This document shows positions 49,689 to 59,756 of a stretch of 64,000 nucleotides of DNA, piece after piece. The position numbers and the translations under genes are program-made. Under the pieces are notes generated by a model, which saw only the letters and a program-made list of their open reading frames with translations, did not search any database and was not told the origin of the DNA. Position 1 is the first letter of the stretch. Every line of letters begins with the position of its first letter. The stretch is from Flavobacterium aquidurense (lineage in GTDB: Bacteria > Bacteroidota > Bacteroidia > Flavobacteriales > Flavobacteriaceae), in the NCBI GenBank assembly GCA_900107365.1, contig FNPS01000003.1, positions 124,001-188,000 of the forward strand, read 5' to 3'.

Positions 49689-50453
49689 ATGAACGACAAC
49701 CAATTTAAATTTTCAAATGCTGTTTTGGGTCTTCCCATATTTTTTGTCCTTTTTTTATGGATCATATATTGGTTTCAGATTAGGTTTGATTTTGATTTTT
49801 ATCAAAACGGTATCTATCCTCGGGAATTTTCTGGTTTACAAGGTGTTTTATTTAGTCCTTTTATCCATGAAAATTTAGGCCATTTATATAATAATTCGAT
49901 ACCACTTTTGGTTTTACTTGCTGCATTGCAATATTTCTACCCAAAGCAATCTGTTCCGGTTATTTTATATGGAATTATTTTTTCAGGTTTTATAACCTGG
50001 ATAATTGGTCGGGAAAATTATCATATTGGTGCAAGTGGTTTGATTTATGTTTTGGTCAGTTTTATTTTTTTTAAAGGAATTCAAACAGGTTATTACAGGT
50101 TAGTTGCTCTTTCATTATCTGTAATATTACTTTACGGTGGAATGATCTGGTATGTATTTCCTGATGTAGATGCCACAATTTCCTGGGAAGGTCATTTAGC
50201 CGGTTTTATAACAGGTTTTGTGCTGACACTGTTTTATAAAACTCCGGAGTATAAAAAAGCCATAGTTTATGATTGGCAGAAACCGGATTTTAATCCAGAA
50301 AATGATGCTTTTATGAAGCATTTTGATGAAAACGGTAATTTTGTTCCCGTTGAGAAATCAGAGGAAGAAACCGACTTTGTCTCACTTTATTTTAGTTCTG
50401 ATAAATTGGTTAATTACTCTGTAACGAAATCAGAATCAGATGATAAAACATAG
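49689..50453 (+). CDS. Rhomboid family intramembrane serine protease
   Basis: A 254-residue protein with six or seven hydrophobic helices. The catalytic Ser is in GASGLIYVLVSF and the His in WEGHLAGFITGF. The HENLGHLYNNSIPLL segment matches the HxxxN region of rhomboids. A C-terminal cytosolic tail of about 60 residues follows. I use the ATG at 49689 (MNDNQFKF), because earlier ATG or TTG options add a second hydrophobic N-terminus. The substrate is unknown. Confidence 0.88.
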   Translation: MNDNQFKFSNAVLGLPIFFVLFLWIIYWFQIRFDFDFYQNGIYPREFSGLQGVLFSPFIHENLGHLYNNSIPLLVLLAALQYFYPKQSVPVILYGIIFSGFITWIIGRENYHIGASGLIYVLVSFIFFKGIQTGYYRLVALSLSVILLYGGMIWYVFPDVDATISWEGHLAGFITGFVLTLFYKTPEYKKAIVYDWQKPDFNPENDAFMKHFDENGNFVPVEKSEEETDFVSLYFSSDKLVNYSVTKSESDDKT

Positions 50454-50518
50454 AGGTCGATATTTGATATGAGTTAAAAAGACTATTTTTGTTTTAGATA
50501 TCCTAATTACATCTTACT

Positions 50519-51025
50519 ATGAAAAATATAAGCTTTTTGATTTTTTTACTTTTATTAGCTGTTAGTCCGAAGTTATTAGCCCAATGTGATATAAAGAACA
50601 AATTATTGGCTGATGGTACAATGGTGTATTACTTTGATCCGGCTGTTTTTTATACAACAAAATCAAAATCACTAAAAATTAATATAGTTACAGATAAAGA
50701 GCATTATTTTATTGCTTTGCAGCCTACACCATTTCCTTCTAAGAAAGTCGGAAAGGAAATCAAAGATGATTTAGTAGTTCATTTGGCAGATCAGAAAGCG
50801 TATACATTATCGCATTATGATACGCAATACATGCGCAATGATTCGATCATGCAGGTATTGTATTTAATGGATGCTAAAGATGTAGAGGCTTTTTCGAAGT
50901 TTGAAGCTATCGTTGCCGAGATTAATATGAAGGGAACCGAATTTATTCGTGATTATAATTTTAAATTGCATAAAGATGCAATAATGGAGCAGTTAAACTG
51001 CTTCCTTAAAAAGGGCGACGAATAA
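50519..51025 (+). CDS. Secreted protein of unknown function
   Basis: A 168-residue protein with a signal peptide (FLIFLLLLAVSPKLLAQ) and a mature domain of mixed strands (YYFDPAVFYTTKSKSLKINIVTDKEHYFIALQP). No catalytic motif or known domain was recognised. It is convergent with the DUF2490 gene with only four bases between stops. Confidence 0.75.
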   Translation: MKNISFLIFLLLLAVSPKLLAQCDIKNKLLADGTMVYYFDPAVFYTTKSKSLKINIVTDKEHYFIALQPTPFPSKKVGKEIKDDLVVHLADQKAYTLSHYDTQYMRNDSIMQVLYLMDAKDVEAFSKFEAIVAEINMKGTEFIRDYNFKLHKDAIMEQLNCFLKKGDE

Positions 51026-51029
51026 AAGT

Positions 51030-51836
51030 TTAATCTTCATTTATGTTTGTTTCTTCTGTTTTGTGTATTAAACTTTTGGCGAGTTTTTTGAAAACATTGT
51101 TAAAAGTAATAGTCAATGACGCTGCATTTACGGTTTGATTTCCGTCATTTCTTGGCAAAAATTCATTGGCATATGTTAACTCTACCTGAATGTCGTCTGT
51201 AAATAAATAACCTGCACCAGCGTTAAATCTGTTTCGATCAAAAAAACTTTCTCCTGTTACCTTAGTTCCGGATTTGAAATAAACTTCATCTGAAGTTATA
51301 GCATAAACAACTCCCGCTCGCAAAACTTTGCTATTAATAGGTTTTATATACTTGATTTGTTGGCGATAGCGAAAAACATTTTCATAAGTATCATCCTGGT
51401 TTTTCATATGTCTTAGTTCCATTCTCATTCTGGTACTTAAAGTATAACCAGTTTTATGAAAATAGTATATTCCCTGCAATGCAAATCTCCATTCTGGCGA
51501 TTCAAATTGGCCAATTTCAGGAACATCTTTATTATTAAAGTACGCGAGAAAAGTTGAGAATTTCCAACGAGGAGAAAAGTAATAATGTCCCCATCCTCTT
51601 AAGGATCTTTGAATATTTTGTTGAAAAATATTTGGGGATGATTCAGTACTGCTATAAGCAGCCGCTATATTCAGTTCGGTAGACCACTTTTTATTGATAG
51701 TTGTGTTGAATTGAATTTCATTCCAAAACTGACCGTAGTTGGTGGTTTGTGCATAGTTAATACTTGTAATTAAAAAAATTACAAGTATTAGACTATATTT
51801 TTTAATTGATATGTTATGAGTATTTTTTGAAGACAT
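51030..51836 (-). CDS. DUF2490 outer-membrane-like protein
   Basis: A 268-residue DUF2490 protein. After a signal peptide (ILVIFLITSINYAQ) come alternating strands typical of a small beta-barrel: WNEIQFNTTINKKWSTELNIAAAYSS, YYFSPRWKFSTFLAYFN, WRFALQGIYYFH and RMRMELRHMK. The family is widespread in Bacteroidota and its function is unknown. It is followed on the minus strand by nothing but the convergent gene. Confidence 0.88.
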   Translation of the reverse strand: MSSKNTHNISIKKYSLILVIFLITSINYAQTTNYGQFWNEIQFNTTINKKWSTELNIAAAYSSTESSPNIFQQNIQRSLRGWGHYYFSPRWKFSTFLAYFNNKDVPEIGQFESPEWRFALQGIYYFHKTGYTLSTRMRMELRHMKNQDDTYENVFRYRQQIKYIKPINSKVLRAGVVYAITSDEVYFKSGTKVTGESFFDRNRFNAGAGYLFTDDIQVELTYANEFLPRNDGNQTVNAASLTITFNNVFKKLAKSLIHKTEETNINED

Positions 51837-51877
51837 TCATTATGGTATTTATGAGTCATCTTACTTCTCAACACTAT

Positions 51878-52612
51878 TTAGTTTCTTTGACGAACCGCTT
51901 CGTATAAAAACGCACCACAGGCTACAGAAACATTTAAGGATCCTATTGATCCAAACATTGGTAATTTTGCTTTTTCATCAACAATTTTAAGAACTGAAGG
52001 GTTGATACCTCTGTCTTCAGATCCCATGATAATGGCAACAGGCTCATTTAAAGCTATGTCGTAAATGTTTTGATCTGTTTTTTCAGTTGCAGCAACAGTT
52101 TTTATTCCTGATCCTTGCAGGTAAAAGATTGCATCCTTAATATGCTCCACTTTACAGATAGGAACATTAAATACAGCTCCGGCAGAAGTTTTTACGGTAT
52201 CACCATTTACAGGAGCAGAACCTGCTTTCTGAACAATAATTCCGTTTACACCCGTGCATTCTGCAGTTCTGATAATGGCTCCAAAGTTTCTGGCATCAGA
52301 AATTTGATCTAATATTAAAAATAGGGGTTTCGATCCAGATGCTATAGTTGATTCAACCAAATGTTCAAGGTCGATAAAGCCAATAGGGGAGATTGTTGCA
52401 ACTGCACCCTGGTGGTTATTCGGCGTTAAACGATTTAATTTTTCAACAGGTACGTATGAAAAGTTTATGTTGGCGCGTTTCATCACCTTCATTAAATCTT
52501 TCATTAATTCGCCAGAAATCTCTTTTTGTATAAATACTTTGTCAACTTCTTTTCCTGCCTGTATTGCTTCAATAATGGCTCTAATTCCAAATATTTGATG
52601 TTCTTTTTCCAT
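51878..52612 (-). CDS. rlmB: 23S rRNA (guanosine-2'-O-)-methyltransferase RlmB-like
   Basis: A 244-residue SPOUT methyltransferase. An N-terminal substrate-binding domain (HQIFGIRAIIEAIQAGKEVDKVFIQ) precedes the SpoU fold: QISDARNFGAIIRTAE (motif 1), AIIMGSEDRGINP (motif 2) and LPMFGSIGSLNVSVACG (motif 3, knot). RlmB methylates G2251 of 23S rRNA. It lies upstream of the DUF2490 gene with a 41-base gap. Confidence 0.92.
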   Translation of the reverse strand: MEKEHQIFGIRAIIEAIQAGKEVDKVFIQKEISGELMKDLMKVMKRANINFSYVPVEKLNRLTPNNHQGAVATISPIGFIDLEHLVESTIASGSKPLFLILDQISDARNFGAIIRTAECTGVNGIIVQKAGSAPVNGDTVKTSAGAVFNVPICKVEHIKDAIFYLQGSGIKTVAATEKTDQNIYDIALNEPVAIIMGSEDRGINPSVLKIVDEKAKLPMFGSIGSLNVSVACGAFLYEAVRQRN

Positions 52613-52640
52613 ATGGCAAATATAGGTATAATGTTTATAT

Positions 52641-52675
52641 AAAAAAAAGCCACTCTGAATGAACAGAGTGGCTTT
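52641..52675 (-). terminator. Intrinsic terminator of the SusC/SusD operon
   Basis: AAGCCACTCTG pairs with CAGAGTGGCTT around AATGAA. On the minus strand the hairpin is followed by eight T residues. It lies between the SusD stop (52698) and the rlmB start (52612). Confidence 0.92.
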
Positions 52676-52697
52676 AGTATTATTTTTCAGTTATAAA

Positions 52698-54143
52698 TTA
52701 GAATTTATCCCAGAAAAGTTTTGTTGTTAATAAATCTCCACCGATAGCATCTGAAGCAGCTTTCCAGTTTGTATTATTTACTTGTTGTTCAAGAACTGGG
52801 TAAGCCATTCTTACAGGAACTTTACCACCTGCATTTGAAATTGCAGAAGCAGGAGCTAATAAAACAGGGAAATCTAATCTTCTCCAGAAATTCCAAGAAG
52901 TTAATGCCTGATTGTACATAGCTACCCAAGCTTGCTCTCCAATTGATTTTTTCCAATTAGCTGCGTTATATGGATGTGCCGCAAGGTAAGTAGCAGCTTC
53001 TGTTGCCGTACCACCCCATTCTACGATTGAAGCAGTAACTGCAGTTCCGTAAGCAGTTGCTGCTGCTGCTGTATTCCAACGTGCATTGGCTTCAGCAATA
53101 TAAAAAGCAACCTCAGTATAGTTTAATAAAACTCCTGGTGTCTCTGGATCATAAGCGTAATTTGCTATACGAGAAAAAACACGGTAACTACCTGGTAAAC
53201 CAATTACCTGACCTTTGTATACACCTGAACCATCTGCAGCTAACTTATAGTACTTACTGATCCTTGGATCAGCATTTGTATTCATGTTATCAACTAATGT
53301 TTTTCCTCCAATAAAATCATTTCTTGTAGATAAGTTTTCATACAAAGGGTTGAAGTTTGGTGAGTCTGGTAAGTAATTGAATTGTGCATTCTCTTCAGGA
53401 GATGTCATTACTCCGGCAGCGATAGCTGAAAGTGCTGTACTTTGTGCTAATGCAGGGTTTGAGTCTGCAATTCCTATTCCAAGTTTCAATTTTAAAGAAT
53501 TAGCAAATATGATCCACGATGGAATATCTCCATGGTAAACTTTTTCACCTTCATCAAAACTATCGAAACCAGCTGCATGAGTATCTAAATTAGCAATATC
53601 TGCATTTATTCTTTTGATTAAATCTACGTAGATAGTAGCTGCATCATCATACGCAGGCAATGGGTATTTATCAAGATCTGCACCTTGAGTATAAGGAACA
53701 TTTCCAAAAGTATCTACCAAAAGTTGGTAAGTATATACCTGCATGATATCGATTATTGCCAGTTGGTTCTTTTTATTAAGTTCCCAATCTGGAGCTTCAA
53801 CTACTGACGGTACATAGGTATTAATTATACCTTTAGCCTTACCCAAGTTGTTTAATACATTTGAATAATTATCTCTATAGATTTGGTTAGAAACATTTCT
53901 GTTAGTGAAGTCGTAATTACTCTCATTAACATAAATTGTTTCTTGCCAATACTGCATCGTTAATCTGAAATTGTTTTCATTTACGTTAGGTGTATTGACA
54001 TAGTCACTTAGCTCTTTTTGAGCGTAATTGACTAATGATCCAGGCACGGCTGAATATGCGCTGTTTGGATCTGAGTTTATATCCTCACTAACACAGGCAG
54101 TCATTGACAAACCAACTGTTAGTATTGCTATTATCTTTTTCAT
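52698..54143 (-). CDS. SusD/RagB-type outer-membrane lipoprotein
   Basis: A 481-residue surface lipoprotein (SMTAC, Cys17) of the SusD-like_2 group: NNFRLTMQYWQETIYVNESNYDFTNRNVSNQIYRDNYSNVLNNLGKAKGIIN, LAIIDIMQVYTYQLLVDTFGNVPYTQ, and the late SWNFWRRLDFPVLL. It caps the SusC barrel encoded six bases upstream and delivers bound oligomers. No glycan-active enzymes or regulators flank the pair, so the nutrient could be a peptide or glycan. It is the last gene before a strong terminator. Confidence 0.95.
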   Translation of the reverse strand: MKKIIAILTVGLSMTACVSEDINSDPNSAYSAVPGSLVNYAQKELSDYVNTPNVNENNFRLTMQYWQETIYVNESNYDFTNRNVSNQIYRDNYSNVLNNLGKAKGIINTYVPSVVEAPDWELNKKNQLAIIDIMQVYTYQLLVDTFGNVPYTQGADLDKYPLPAYDDAATIYVDLIKRINADIANLDTHAAGFDSFDEGEKVYHGDIPSWIIFANSLKLKLGIGIADSNPALAQSTALSAIAAGVMTSPEENAQFNYLPDSPNFNPLYENLSTRNDFIGGKTLVDNMNTNADPRISKYYKLAADGSGVYKGQVIGLPGSYRVFSRIANYAYDPETPGVLLNYTEVAFYIAEANARWNTAAAATAYGTAVTASIVEWGGTATEAATYLAAHPYNAANWKKSIGEQAWVAMYNQALTSWNFWRRLDFPVLLAPASAISNAGGKVPVRMAYPVLEQQVNNTNWKAASDAIGGDLLTTKLFWDKF

Positions 54144-54149
54144 TTTTTT

Positions 54150-57100
54150 TTAGAAATTAAGTTTGACGTTAAAAGAAATGTTTCTTGTAGTCGGCATAGG
54201 ACCTGATTGGTATCCTTGAGTGTTTCCTGAAGATAATCCTGCTTCTGGATCAGAGTAAGGTACGCTTTTGTCAATTATCCATACATTGTTTCCAATTACG
54301 CTAAATGATCCACTTTTAATTGATTTTCCTAACAAACTTGAAGGCAAGTTATAAGTTAAAGCAACCTCTCTTAATTTTACAAAACCAGCGTCATAAACGT
54401 ATGCTGCTGCAGGAGGGTCTGTTACTAAAACTTGACTTGACTGATCTCTTCTTAATCTTGTTGTGTTTGTAATGTATTGTGGTTGAGTACCTCCTGGTGT
54501 ATATGCTGGATTGGCCATTACTCCTTGTAAAAGTTCTCCACCACCATTTGCGATAGTGTTTCTTATTGGGTTTCCTAAGTCATTATTTCCAACAGAATTT
54601 GCGTAGATACCTGTTCCATAACCATAGTATTGATCAAGTGAGAATACACTTCCTCCTTTTTTGATATCAATTAAGAAGCTTAAAGAGATGTTTTTGTAAG
54701 TAACTTTATTGTTAATTCCACCTGTCCAATCTGCTTGGTATGTTCCTAATTTGTTATCAGTAGTAGTAGATACTACGTACTCACCTTTAGATCCGATAAT
54801 TCTGTTTCCAGAACCATCTGTTACATATGTAGTTCCCCAAATTGTTCCATAATCCTGATTAAGTGGAGCATTGATACTAATACCACCTTGAAGTGAATTG
54901 ATATTGATGTTTTCAATACCAGGAGCTAATTCTGTAACTTTAGTGTTAGGATTTGCCCAGTTTACAGCAATATCCCAAGAGAAATTTTCTGTTTTAACAG
55001 GAGTTGCATTAAATGTAACCTCGAATCCTTTTGTTGTTAAAGTACCAGCATTGATATTGTTGAAGCTTGATCCAGTAGCTGTTGATACAGGTAATGGTAA
55101 AATTTGATCGTATGCTTTGTTTTGGAACCAAGCTACGTCAAAACCAACTCTGTTGTTTAAAAATTGCATGTTAACCCCTAACTCGACGTTGTCTAATTGT
55201 TGTGGTTTTAAGTTGTAATTTTTAGCAGTTGTGTTATATGAATATGATGGAGTCCCAAAAGGTGTTTGAGCATTATACGTATTCAAAAGTTGATTAGCTT
55301 GAGTGTCAGAACCAACCTGAGCGTAAGCAGCTCTTAATTTACCAAAACTGATAAATTCAACTTCTTTTAACCAGTTTGAGAAAACAACACTTCCAGATAT
55401 TGCAGAATACCAGTAAGCGTTATTGTCTTCAGGTAAAGCTGATGACTCGTCTCTTCTTACAGATCCTTCAAGATAGTAAGTTCCTTTATAACCTAAAGTT
55501 GCTTGTCCAAATAATCCAAGAACTTCTTTTCTTGTGTTAACAGTTCTAGGTAATGTAGGAGCAGATACTGAATTAGAAATGGTGTACAATCCAGGAATAT
55601 ATAATCCTCCTGAAGTTGTTTGTTGCTCAGAAAAATTGTTTTGTACGTTTAAATTGGTACCTAATATGAAGTTAAGATTTAAATCCTCAGCTAAGTCTTT
55701 TTTGAAAGTTGCTAAGAAATCATAATTTTGTTCGCTATAATCATAAAGATCTAAAGCGTAACCAGAAGGTTGTGGTGGTTGATTTGCAAGATTAGGATTA
55801 GATCCAATAGCATTCGGGTATGATCCTACAGCAATTCTGCTTTCAGTAGTCATGTTGAATCCGTCTGTACCCATTCTAGCCATTAAGTTAATGCTTTTAG
55901 ATACGTCATAGCTGATGCTTGCATTAGCTGCAAATCTTTTTCTGCTATCATTGTTGTAGTTTTCATATCTCTGGAAATATGCATTATCCCAGAAAGCTGG
56001 TGTCAAATCATCTGGACCATTAATATTCCATGTGTAGTTTTGTCTACTCATAAAATAAAGCTTTTCTTGTTCTTTAATGTCAACATTCGTTGGCCACCAT
56101 TGTCTAAATCCAGCTATTTGGTTACCACCGTATCCAGTAGAGTTTCTGTTTCTTGTATTTTGAGAAACATAAGTTGCATTAACTGTTGAGCTTAACTTAT
56201 CATTAAATTTATAAGTAGCTGTTGCGTTAAAGTTGTTTTTGCTTAATAAAGAATTAGGTAATACGTCTGTACTATTTGTATTAGCGTAAGTTAATCTGTA
56301 AGTAGCTTTATCTGAACCTCCGCTTATTGCGATATTGTTTACTGTAGATACACCTGTTTTGAAAAATTCAACAGGACCATTTTTAGCAGCAACCCATGGC
56401 GTTTTTTTACCAAAATTTGGAGAACCAGGAATGAAAGCATCATATTGCCAAACAGCTTCACCTGTATATTTTGGACCGTAAGAAGCGTCATCACCAGTTG
56501 AAGCAGCAAGCTCTCCATTGTAATCACCCCAGCTACCTTCACCAACATATCCTTCACCATATTGAGTTTGGTATTTAGGGAATGTTGTTTTGTCAATATT
56601 AGACATTGTGTAAGAAGAAGAGATCTCTACAGACATATCATTTCTTGCCTTACCTTTTTTAGTAGTAATAATGATAGCTCCATTTTGAGCTCTTGATCCG
56701 TAAAGTGCAGTTGCAGCAGCACCTTTTAACACGTTGATATCTGCGATGTTATTAGGGTTGATATCAGATGCGGCATTTCCGTAATCGTAACCACCTCTAC
56801 CACTTTTTTGGTCAAGACTATTTACGTTACTGTTCAAAATTGGCACACCATCAACTACGAATAAAGCCTGGTTGTCTCCTAAAAGAGATTTGTAACCTCT
56901 AAGAACTACGTTTGTAGATCCTCCAAAGTTAGTACCTTGAGTTACTGTAAGACCAGCAACTTTACCTGATAAGTTGTTTACAAAGTTTCCTGTAGGAACT
57001 GTAGATACTTGCTCAGCTGTTACTTGTTGAGCAGAATACCCAAGAGATTTTTTCTCTCTTTTAATACCTAAAGCTGTTGTCACGACAACACTTTCAAGTT

Positions 57101-57398
57101 GTTGTGCATCTCCAGCTAATTTTACGTCAATTGTAGATGAACTTGCAGCTATCTCCTGAGATTTCATCCCAATGTAGCTAAATACCAAAACTTGGCTTGT
57201 TGATGCTTTGATAGAAAATTTACCATCAAAATCAGTTTGTGTCCCAGATTTTGTTCCTTTCACTAATACACTTACACCTGGCAAAGGCATACCTGCATTA
57301 TCGGTAACAATTCCTGAAACAGCTCTTTCTTGCGCAAAAGTAAGTTGCGCCACTAGTACTAATAAAAGCACTAAGAATCCATTGAACTTTAGTTTCAT
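54150..57398 (-). CDS. SusC/RagA-type TonB-linked outer-membrane transporter
   Basis: A 1082-residue transporter with signal peptide (FLVLLLVLVAQLTFAQ). The carboxypeptidase-regulatory-like domain (VSGIVTDNAGMPLPGVSVLVKGTKSGTQTDFDGKFSI) is followed by a plug (SGKVAGLTVTQG, NPNNIADINVLKGAAATALYGSRAQNGAIIITTKKG) and a large beta-barrel ending NISFNVKLNF. It imports oligomers with SusD using TonB energy. It is a standalone SusCD pair without a neighbouring ECF sigma or anti-sigma system. It lies downstream of the Omp85-like gene with 85 bases between. Confidence 0.97.
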   Translation of the reverse strand: MKLKFNGFLVLLLVLVAQLTFAQERAVSGIVTDNAGMPLPGVSVLVKGTKSGTQTDFDGKFSIKASTSQVLVFSYIGMKSQEIAASSSTIDVKLAGDAQQLESVVVTTALGIKREKKSLGYSAQQVTAEQVSTVPTGNFVNNLSGKVAGLTVTQGTNFGGSTNVVLRGYKSLLGDNQALFVVDGVPILNSNVNSLDQKSGRGGYDYGNAASDINPNNIADINVLKGAAATALYGSRAQNGAIIITTKKGKARNDMSVEISSSYTMSNIDKTTFPKYQTQYGEGYVGEGSWGDYNGELAASTGDDASYGPKYTGEAVWQYDAFIPGSPNFGKKTPWVAAKNGPVEFFKTGVSTVNNIAISGGSDKATYRLTYANTNSTDVLPNSLLSKNNFNATATYKFNDKLSSTVNATYVSQNTRNRNSTGYGGNQIAGFRQWWPTNVDIKEQEKLYFMSRQNYTWNINGPDDLTPAFWDNAYFQRYENYNNDSRKRFAANASISYDVSKSINLMARMGTDGFNMTTESRIAVGSYPNAIGSNPNLANQPPQPSGYALDLYDYSEQNYDFLATFKKDLAEDLNLNFILGTNLNVQNNFSEQQTTSGGLYIPGLYTISNSVSAPTLPRTVNTRKEVLGLFGQATLGYKGTYYLEGSVRRDESSALPEDNNAYWYSAISGSVVFSNWLKEVEFISFGKLRAAYAQVGSDTQANQLLNTYNAQTPFGTPSYSYNTTAKNYNLKPQQLDNVELGVNMQFLNNRVGFDVAWFQNKAYDQILPLPVSTATGSSFNNINAGTLTTKGFEVTFNATPVKTENFSWDIAVNWANPNTKVTELAPGIENININSLQGGISINAPLNQDYGTIWGTTYVTDGSGNRIIGSKGEYVVSTTTDNKLGTYQADWTGGINNKVTYKNISLSFLIDIKKGGSVFSLDQYYGYGTGIYANSVGNNDLGNPIRNTIANGGGELLQGVMANPAYTPGGTQPQYITNTTRLRRDQSSQVLVTDPPAAAYVYDAGFVKLREVALTYNLPSSLLGKSIKSGSFSVIGNNVWIIDKSVPYSDPEAGLSSGNTQGYQSGPMPTTRNISFNVKLNF

Positions 57399-57483
57399 TT
57401 TTAAATATTTTGAATTAGTATCGCAAAACTCTTAATAATTTGTTAACTATCCTAATATTAATTTAAACTTTTTTCGGTTACTG

Positions 57484-59184
57484 CTAAAATTTAACATTAT
57501 AACATATGTTTATGATAGTGTTATATAATTGTATTTCTTGTACGTTTGCGCCTCCATTTGTGAGGTTAATCTTAAGTAATCCGTTTGGCGTTTGTATAAC
57601 TGATCCAATTCCAAGTCCTATTAATTTTTTTATTTTGTTTGGATTAATTACGCTTGTTAAGTCTTGATACAGGCCGTAATCGGTAATTGTGTTAACATAA
57701 ATGGTTTTTGAAAATTTATACCGATACTCTGTAAGAATTAAAGAATTGAAGTTACATTGCAGGCTGTTTTCTAAAAAGCCTCTAATGGAATTTATACCTC
57801 CAAAACGAAATAATTCATTTGAAATAAAGTTTTTACTATTCAAATAAAAATTCTGTGAATTTATGTTAATGAAATTCTTTTCATTTAACTCAAAATTATA
57901 GGAAGCATTTAGATTGGTGTAAAATTGTTTACTGTTTCCGGCTGTTATCGGATCATTGTTGGTGCTTCTCTCTCCATAACCAATAACCCAGTTCAGATTT
58001 GCTTTTTTTGGAATAAGGTTGTTGACATTATCTGCTTTTTTGAATTCGTAGGTTGTTGTGATGTATGAATTTTTGAAGTCACTAATTGTTGAATTGTTTA
58101 TGTTTTGGATATCACTCGATTCGGTTGTTTGGTATCCAAGATAAATTTTTGAATTATAGTTGATGTAATAGCCCAGATCGATTGAAGTTTTTGTGTTTTG
58201 AAAAGTACTGTCTTGTTTAAAAATATTCAGTTGCGCTTTTAATCCTAATGAAGATTTAAAAATGTATGGAATTTCTAATTTTGTATTGAAGGTTTTTTGT
58301 TGGTTGCCGTCACTTTTCCAGTATAATGAAAATTGTTCGCCAGCATGTAAGGTGTTTGATAGTAATATATCGAGGTATCCATTAAGATTTGCTTTTTTTT
58401 CTTTATCATTTGAAAATCCTATGTAACCGTCAAAACTGTTCGCTTTTCTTTTTTCAAGATAAAGGTAGATTTTGGTTGAGTCGTTTGTGAATAATATTTC
58501 TGGATATTTTGTTTGGTTTACAAATTCGTAACTGTTGATTTCGTCATAAAGTTGCTTGGTGATTTCCTGATTGAAAGTTTTGCGTAAATATTTTTTGTTG
58601 AGTTGTTTTAGATGTCCTTTTGGGAAATTGGCTTTGTCTTTGCTATTTGTATAATTTAGGATAATTGAATTTACCTGTCGTTTTTTTTCGGATTTAAAAT
58701 TTAGACTCGCAAAAATTATCAAATTCTCTCTGTGAATATTTTCAAGTTTTATTTTGCTTAATGCAAATCCTTGCTTTTCTGCTTCGATTATCTTTTGATT
58801 TAAATAGTTTTCAGTCTCTTCATAAGGTAAAATTAGGGTATCATTTTTGGTTTCGTTGGGATCAAAAAAAAAATTATTTCTACCTATATATATATGCGTA
58901 TATTTTACTCGTGTTTTCAGTTCTATAAAAGAGACATAAGTGCTGTCATTTAATTTGTTTGTTTGCAGTATTTTATTGTCTAAATATCCCTTTTTTGCGA
59001 GCTTGTTAGAGGTGCTGTTTATTTCGTCATAAAGAGATTTTATATTTGCATGTTTGGTAAAATAATTTATGGAGTCAATAATTTTTGTTTCATTTGAGTT
59101 CGACCCATTTATTTTTAAATGAAAATTTTGTGCGTAACCTGAAATGCCTATGCAGGAAATGAGTATGTATAGAAGTTGTTTCAA
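57484..59184 (-). CDS. Omp85/TamA-like outer-membrane protein
   Basis: A 566-residue protein with signal peptide (LLYILISCIGISGYAQ), POTRA-like N-terminal repeats (SLYDEINSTSNKLAKKGYLDNKI; ETENYLNQKIIEAEKQGFALSKIKLENI) and a C-terminal barrel. The late FGGINSIRGFLENSLQ carries the Omp85 lid-lock-like SIRGF motif (about residue 463-467). It ends with the barrel strand INICYNVKF. It is shorter than BamA, so it is probably a TamA/ShlB-type insertase or translocase with unknown clients. It lies upstream of SusC in the same direction. Confidence 0.8.
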   Translation of the reverse strand: MKQLLYILISCIGISGYAQNFHLKINGSNSNETKIIDSINYFTKHANIKSLYDEINSTSNKLAKKGYLDNKILQTNKLNDSTYVSFIELKTRVKYTHIYIGRNNFFFDPNETKNDTLILPYEETENYLNQKIIEAEKQGFALSKIKLENIHRENLIIFASLNFKSEKKRQVNSIILNYTNSKDKANFPKGHLKQLNKKYLRKTFNQEITKQLYDEINSYEFVNQTKYPEILFTNDSTKIYLYLEKRKANSFDGYIGFSNDKEKKANLNGYLDILLSNTLHAGEQFSLYWKSDGNQQKTFNTKLEIPYIFKSSLGLKAQLNIFKQDSTFQNTKTSIDLGYYINYNSKIYLGYQTTESSDIQNINNSTISDFKNSYITTTYEFKKADNVNNLIPKKANLNWVIGYGERSTNNDPITAGNSKQFYTNLNASYNFELNEKNFININSQNFYLNSKNFISNELFRFGGINSIRGFLENSLQCNFNSLILTEYRYKFSKTIYVNTITDYGLYQDLTSVINPNKIKKLIGLGIGSVIQTPNGLLKINLTNGGANVQEIQLYNTIINICYNVKF

Positions 59185-59282
59185 AGGGAATAATTTGATT
59201 TGTTAAAAGTATTAAAAATATATGCCGATTGTTTCTAAAAAGATAAGCTTAAATAATGTTATTGAAAATTAATGGATTAACG

Positions 59283-59313
59283 TTTGTATAGTGAAAAATA
59301 TTTTATACATTTG
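59283..59313 (+). promoter_or_regulatory. Promoter of the str operon
   Basis: TTTG (59283-59286), a 19-base spacer and TACATTTG (59306-59313) match the Bacteroidota housekeeping consensus exactly. A CCCG-N7-CGGG hairpin (59318-59332) would lie at the very 5' end of the message. The rpsL ATG is 55 bases downstream of the -7 box. Confidence 0.88.
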
Positions 59314-59367
59314 CAACCCCGTAAAAAGCGGGAATTTAATATACATAATAAATTTTTAGTATTAATT

Positions 59368-59751
59368 ATGCCAACAATTCAACAATTAGTAAGAACAGGA
59401 AGAACTCAGATAACTAAGAAGAGTAAATCGGTTGCTTTAGATTCTTGTCCTCAAAGAAGAGGGGTTTGTACGCGTGTTTACACTACTACACCAAAAAAAC
59501 CAAACTCTGCAATGCGTAAAGTTGCGCGTGTACGTTTGACAAATGGTAATGAGGTGAATGCTTACATCCCTGGAGAAGGACACAATTTACAAGAGCACTC
59601 GATAGTATTAGTTAGAGGTGGAAGGGTAAAAGATTTACCAGGTGTTAGATATCATATCGTTCGTGGAGCGCTTGACACGTCAGGAGTTGCAGGAAGAACG
59701 CAAAGAAGATCTAAGTACGGTGCTAAACGCCCAAAAGAAGCAAAAAAGTAA
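59368..59751 (+). CDS. rpsL: 30S ribosomal protein S12
   Basis: S12, 127 residues, part of the decoding centre. The start is [12 protein letters not shown]. An upstream in-frame extension would overlap the promoter and is rejected. The conserved [19 protein letters not shown] and [19 protein letters not shown] are intact, with both loop lysines (wild-type-like at the streptomycin positions). It is the first gene of the str operon. The 114-base spacer to rpsG carries GTTAAGAGTTGGAGG-type words. Confidence 0.98.
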
Positions 59752-59756
59752 TTTAA

